In this document: in pieces, positions 61,403-64,000 of the stretch | How positions within the stretch are numbered: the first letter of the stretch is position 1 | Layout of the letters: every line of letters starts with the position of its first letter | Assembly (NCBI RefSeq): GCF_009762795.1 | Contig: NZ_CP046400.1 | Coordinates: 3,741,501 to 3,805,500 of the forward strand | DNA: 64,000 nt | DNA from: Pseudodesulfovibrio cashew | Lineage (GTDB): Bacteria > Desulfobacterota > Desulfovibrionia > Desulfovibrionales > Desulfovibrionaceae | Direction: 5' to 3' | Notes under the pieces: generated by a model | Databases searched by the model: none | Told to the model about the DNA's origin: nothing | Seen by the model: only the letters and a program-made list of their open reading frames with translations | Translations under genes and position numbers: made by a program

Positions 61403-62811
61403 GCCACCCCCTCCCGAAGCAGAGGCAGGCGAATGAAAAAGGTGGTTCCTTCGCCCGGAGCGCTCTCGGCCCGGATGGAGCCCTGGTGCTTGTCGATGAT
61501 GCCGTAGACGATGAACAGACCGAGCCCGGTTCCCTGGCCCACCTCCTTGGTGGAGAAAAAGGGATCGAAGATGCGCTGGAGCGTGTCGGCGGACATGCCC
61601 TCCCCGGTGTCGGAGATGGCGATGACCTCATGCTCGTCCTCGGTGTACGCCTGGATGTCGATGACACCTTCCCCGCCGCCAATGGCCTGTATGGCATTGA
61701 TGATCAGGTTGATGAAAGCCTCCTGAAGGCGCTGCCGATCCACCATCAGCACGATGTTGTCCGGAACGTCCACATTCACGGTAATCCTGGGGCCGACCTG
61801 GCTGGAGACCAGCCGCACCGAGCTCTCCAGCACGGACTTGATGGGATAGGGCGCTGGCGAAAAATCCTTGTGCCGGGAGAACTCCAGCAGCCCCTTGACG
61901 ATGTCCCTGGCGCGGATGGTCTCCTGGGTGATGTTGCGCATCATCTTGTCGGCGAACTCGCTCTGCCCGCCGGTCTCCTCCTCCAGAATCTGGGCGGAGG
62001 TGGAGATGTTGTTCAGCGGGTTGTTGAGCTGATGGGCGATGCCCGATGCCAGCGTACCGATGGAGGAGAGCTTCTGCGCCTGCACCAACTGGATCTGGCG
62101 CTTCTTGAGTTCCTCGACCATGGAGTTCAGGGCGACGAACACCTGCTGGATCTCATCGTGGGCGTTACGCACGGTCAGGGGGACGAAGGTGCCTTGGGCG
62201 ATGCTGCGCGTGGCTTCCTGCACCTTGCGCAGGGGCCCGAGAATGCTCCGGGTGACAAAGGCCACCAGGGCGAGCACGACCACCGCGATGACGCCCATGG
62301 AGATCACCAGGGTCATGCGCAGCTTTTGGTTGATCCCCAGGATGCTCTCCCGCTCGAACTCGGCGATGGCGCGGGAGTGCTCCACAATCTCCTGCCCGGT
62401 CTCGCGCAAGGCTTTGGCGGCCAGCGTATTCTCCTCGGGGAGGGCTGGAGCCTTGCTGAGCCGGTCGAGCAGTTCGCCGTAGCGCTCCAACCCCTTGGCC
62501 ATGGCTTCGCCGTGAGTCATGCCCCCCGGCTCGCCGATCTCCTCGGACAAGGCGTCCAGCGCGGTCCTGACCTTTTGCAGGTTTTCACGCCCCACCGTAA
62601 AAAATGCCCGGTCCCTGTAGAGAAAGAAGTTCTTCTCCTCACGCCGGATTTCGAGGATCAGGTTGCGCAGGTCATCGGCCCGTTCGACCAGGATGACCTC
62701 CTGCTGCAACTGATTGATGTTGGAGAGCGAGAGCAATCCTATGCCGCCGAAGGCGAGCGTGAAGATCGCGATCCCGATGATGATGGTATGTCTGAGATTG
62801 GGTCTGACCAT
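61399..62811 (-). CDS. NtrB-type sensor histidine kinase, partner of the NtrC-type regulator
   Basis: About 470 residues. Membrane segments near 10-30 and 155-178 enclose a helical periplasmic sensor of four-helix-bundle type (EIRREEKNFFLYRD is typical of such domains); HAMP follows, then HisKA with H260 in GIAHQLNNPLNNIS and HATPase (DTGEGMS, GTGLGLFIVYG). The H-Q-L-N-N-P box places it with NtrB/ZraS-like kinases that work with sigma-54 regulators. The ATG at 62811 puts the first membrane segment at the N-terminus; in-frame starts upstream to 62934 would add an atypical leader. It may phosphorylate both the adjacent regulator and the receiver in Lon. Confidence 0.92.
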   Translation of the reverse strand: MVRPNLRHTIIIGIAIFTLAFGGIGLLSLSNINQLQQEVILVERADDLRNLILEIRREEKNFFLYRDRAFFTVGRENLQKVRTALDALSEEIGEPGGMTHGEAMAKGLERYGELLDRLSKAPALPEENTLAAKALRETGQEIVEHSRAIAEFERESILGINQKLRMTLVISMGVIAVVVLALVAFVTRSILGPLRKVQEATRSIAQGTFVPLTVRNAHDEIQQVFVALNSMVEELKKRQIQLVQAQKLSSIGTLASGIAHQLNNPLNNISTSAQILEEETGGQSEFADKMMRNITQETIRARDIVKGLLEFSRHKDFSPAPYPIKSVLESSVRLVSSQVGPRITVNVDVPDNIVLMVDRQRLQEAFINLIINAIQAIGGGEGVIDIQAYTEDEHEVIAISDTGEGMSADTLQRIFDPFFSTKEVGQGTGLGLFIVYGIIDKHQGSIRAESAPGEGTTFFIRLPLLREGVA

Positions 62812-62987
62812 GTACTGCGTCCTCGTTTTCTCCCGCTGGAACGGGAGAATCCACAGTATGCCGCGCACATGGAAAACGCAAGGCGTTGTCCCCCGGTCCG
62901 TCACCGAGCCGGGGAGCGGTAACACAAGCGGCATAACCGCACAGCAAAGTCGAAATGCTTCGGCTCGTCAGCCGCAGAGGGGTGCGG

Positions 62988-63449
62988 CTACGCCAGCTTC
63001 CGGTTGGCGTAATCGAAGAATCTCCCACTCTTGATACTGAATTCCTTGTCGAAAAACACGGAGGAAATAAGGAACTCGGCCGAGGAACGATTGCTGGCGG
63101 TGGGGATGTTATAGAGAACGGCAAGCCGGAGCAGGGCCTTTACGTCCACGTCGTGCGGCTGGGGCTCCATGGGGTCCCAGAAGAAGAACAGGATGTCCAC
63201 TCCGCCGTCCGCGATCAACGCGCCGAGCTGCTGGTCGCCGCCCAGGGGGCCGGACTTCAGCCGGGTGACCTTTTTGCCCCCGTGCTCTGCCGCCCCACTG
63301 CTGAGCAGCTCCTCCACCAGCCGTCCGGTAGTACCGGTTGCCACTAGGTTGTGCTGGAGGATGGCGTCGCGGTTGCAATCGAGAAAATCCAGGAGCTCGT
63401 CCTTGCAGTTGTCGTGAGCCACCACGGCAATGTTTTTAACGCTGTCCAT
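62988..63449 (-). CDS. mgsA: Methylglyoxal synthase
   Basis: 153 residues, the normal size for MgsA, which converts dihydroxyacetone phosphate to methylglyoxal and phosphate in the cytoplasm, a bypass under phosphate limitation or sugar-phosphate stress. Active-site regions are visible: AVVAHDNCKDEL at the start, VATGTTGRLVEE (phosphate loop), SGPLGGDQQLGA with the catalytic Asp, and DPMEPQPHDVDVKALLR with the histidine. It stands alone, about 175 bases upstream of the kinase start in the same direction. Ribosome site GGGAGG. Confidence 0.96.
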   Translation of the reverse strand: MDSVKNIAVVAHDNCKDELLDFLDCNRDAILQHNLVATGTTGRLVEELLSSGAAEHGGKKVTRLKSGPLGGDQQLGALIADGGVDILFFFWDPMEPQPHDVDVKALLRLAVLYNIPTASNRSSAEFLISSVFFDKEFSIKSGRFFDYANRKLA

Positions 63450-63827
63450 ATCGCCTCCCGCTGCTGGGGCCTCGACGCCGGGACCAGCCCGGCATGAGCC
63501 TTGATTAGGGCTTATCGCCTGTCATCCATCCGATATCACTTGTCTATTCGTTTGTATATCCCCCGAAAGTACGTTTGCGGCAAGAACGCCACACGAAGAC
63601 ACCCTCTGTTCCACTGAAGCCGATATGAACCTCTCCTGCGTTGCGTCAATAGCCATCCCCAATCCAGACTATTGCCCCATCGCTTCCACGCTTCCCGTTT
63701 GGAATTCCGGATTTTTTCTTCCTCGTGCAACGCCTCAAATTCTCCTTTGAAGACGGGGAGCTACTAATTGTCTGCGCAAAGTTGAAAAAAAAATTCTCAT
63801 GGCGTACTGTGCCTCACTTATCTGCCC
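63450..63827. other. Intergenic region, nothing recognised
   Basis: About 380 bases after the mgsA start with no convincing gene, RNA or terminator. A minus-strand frame at 63536-63730 has no family resemblance and was not called. Confidence 0.45.
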
Positions 63828-63861
63828 GGCAGGGATGAAAAAACACCTTTTCGTCCCTGCC
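63828..63861 (+). promoter_or_regulatory. Long hairpin near the window end
   Basis: GGCAGGGATGAAAA pairs with TTTTCGTCCCTGCC (14 pairs, one G-T) around a six-base loop. It overlaps the start of a possible small reading frame at 63835, so it could be a terminator or a translational control hairpin. Confidence 0.4.
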
Positions 63862-63969
63862 GCCCCTCTCCGGAGGCAACTGGTGAACCATAAGAAAACG
63901 ACGCCAAAACATGCTCTTTCGATACATGACCGCGATGCGGCCTCCCGCATCGCTCCCTTGTTTATGTAA
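63835..63969 (+). CDS. Possible small protein (44 residues)
   Basis: ATG to TAA encodes a basic peptide starting MKKHLFVPAAPLRRQLVNHK. GGCAGGG lies just upstream but is part of the hairpin. No family is recognised and no neighbour supports it. A perfect inverted repeat (GCGATGCGG / CCGCATCGC, 63932-63953) lies inside its 3' part, which argues more for an RNA element. Confidence 0.2.
   Translation: MKKHLFVPAAPLRRQLVNHKKTTPKHALSIHDRDAASRIAPLFM
63932..63953. repeat. Perfect nine-base inverted repeat at the window end
   Basis: GCGATGCGG-CCTC-CCGCATCGC, followed by TCCCTTGTTT. It could be a weak terminator for a transcript from the left or part of the element at 63828. Confidence 0.4.
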
Positions 63970-64000
63970 GGGACAGGTCCTGCTGCTCTGGACCGTTCTC

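Overview
The window reads as chromosomal DNA of a free-living, anaerobic, GC-rich deltaproteobacterium of the Desulfovibrionaceae type (Desulfovibrio/Pseudodesulfovibrio). The pointers are rubredoxin, the selenocysteine factors SelA and SelB, a double-cubane-cluster reductase with its activase, a molbindin, many Cache/PAS sensor kinases and chemoreceptors, and an acetoin-dehydrogenase-type operon with a sigma-54 activator. No phage, insertion sequence or CRISPR array was seen. The organism assignment is an inference from gene content.

Layout. 0-8 kb: CPBP membrane protease, rubredoxin, a Cache histidine kinase ending on murA, tRNA-His, a SYLF lipoprotein and selB. 8-19.5 kb: sensory genes (a chemoreceptor, a soluble hybrid kinase, two orphan periplasmic solute-binding proteins, a second Cache kinase), plus a secreted protein and a NIDO-domain PEP-CTERM protein. 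19.8-25.2 kb: a folC-selA-M18 aminopeptidase operon, tRNA-Arg(TCT), and an alpha/beta hydrolase whose apparent N-terminus is broken by an in-frame TAG. 25.5-32.2 kb: an AmiC-like/PAS/GGDEF protein, a LuxR regulator, a PilZ protein, a GlcG-like protein and a second chemoreceptor.

32.6-43.3 kb: the double-cubane-cluster reductase and activase pair, a BvgS-like hybrid kinase, an amidohydrolase, and then a tightly coupled three-gene cassette behind a good sigma-54 promoter. The cassette encodes a solute-binding-protein homologue without a signal peptide, a HypB/UreG-like GTPase and an ABC ATPase, with no permease. A molbindin and a lipoate-protein ligase follow. 43.5-52.1 kb: the acetoin-dehydrogenase-like operon (E2, Lin0512, E1 alpha, E1 beta, AcoX, DUF6506) is transcribed away from acoR. 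The intergenic region holds a sigma-54 promoter and two identical-format inverted repeats (TGTTC-N7-GAACA). A near-copy of this repeat lies before a second sigma-54-like promoter at 43.47 kb, which tentatively puts an AhpD-like gene in the AcoR regulon. The lipoate ligase could load the E2 lipoyl domain.

52-64 kb: another orphan binding protein, an ion-transport group (stress-protein-like protein, SLC13/RCK permease, NhaB antiporter), then the most unusual gene, a Lon protease lacking the N-domain and carrying a response-regulator receiver domain inserted just before its ATPase. It converges on a sensor kinase/NtrC-type regulator pair whose receiver domain resembles the one in Lon, suggesting one kinase could control both transcription and proteolysis. 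Methylglyoxal synthase closes the annotated genes.
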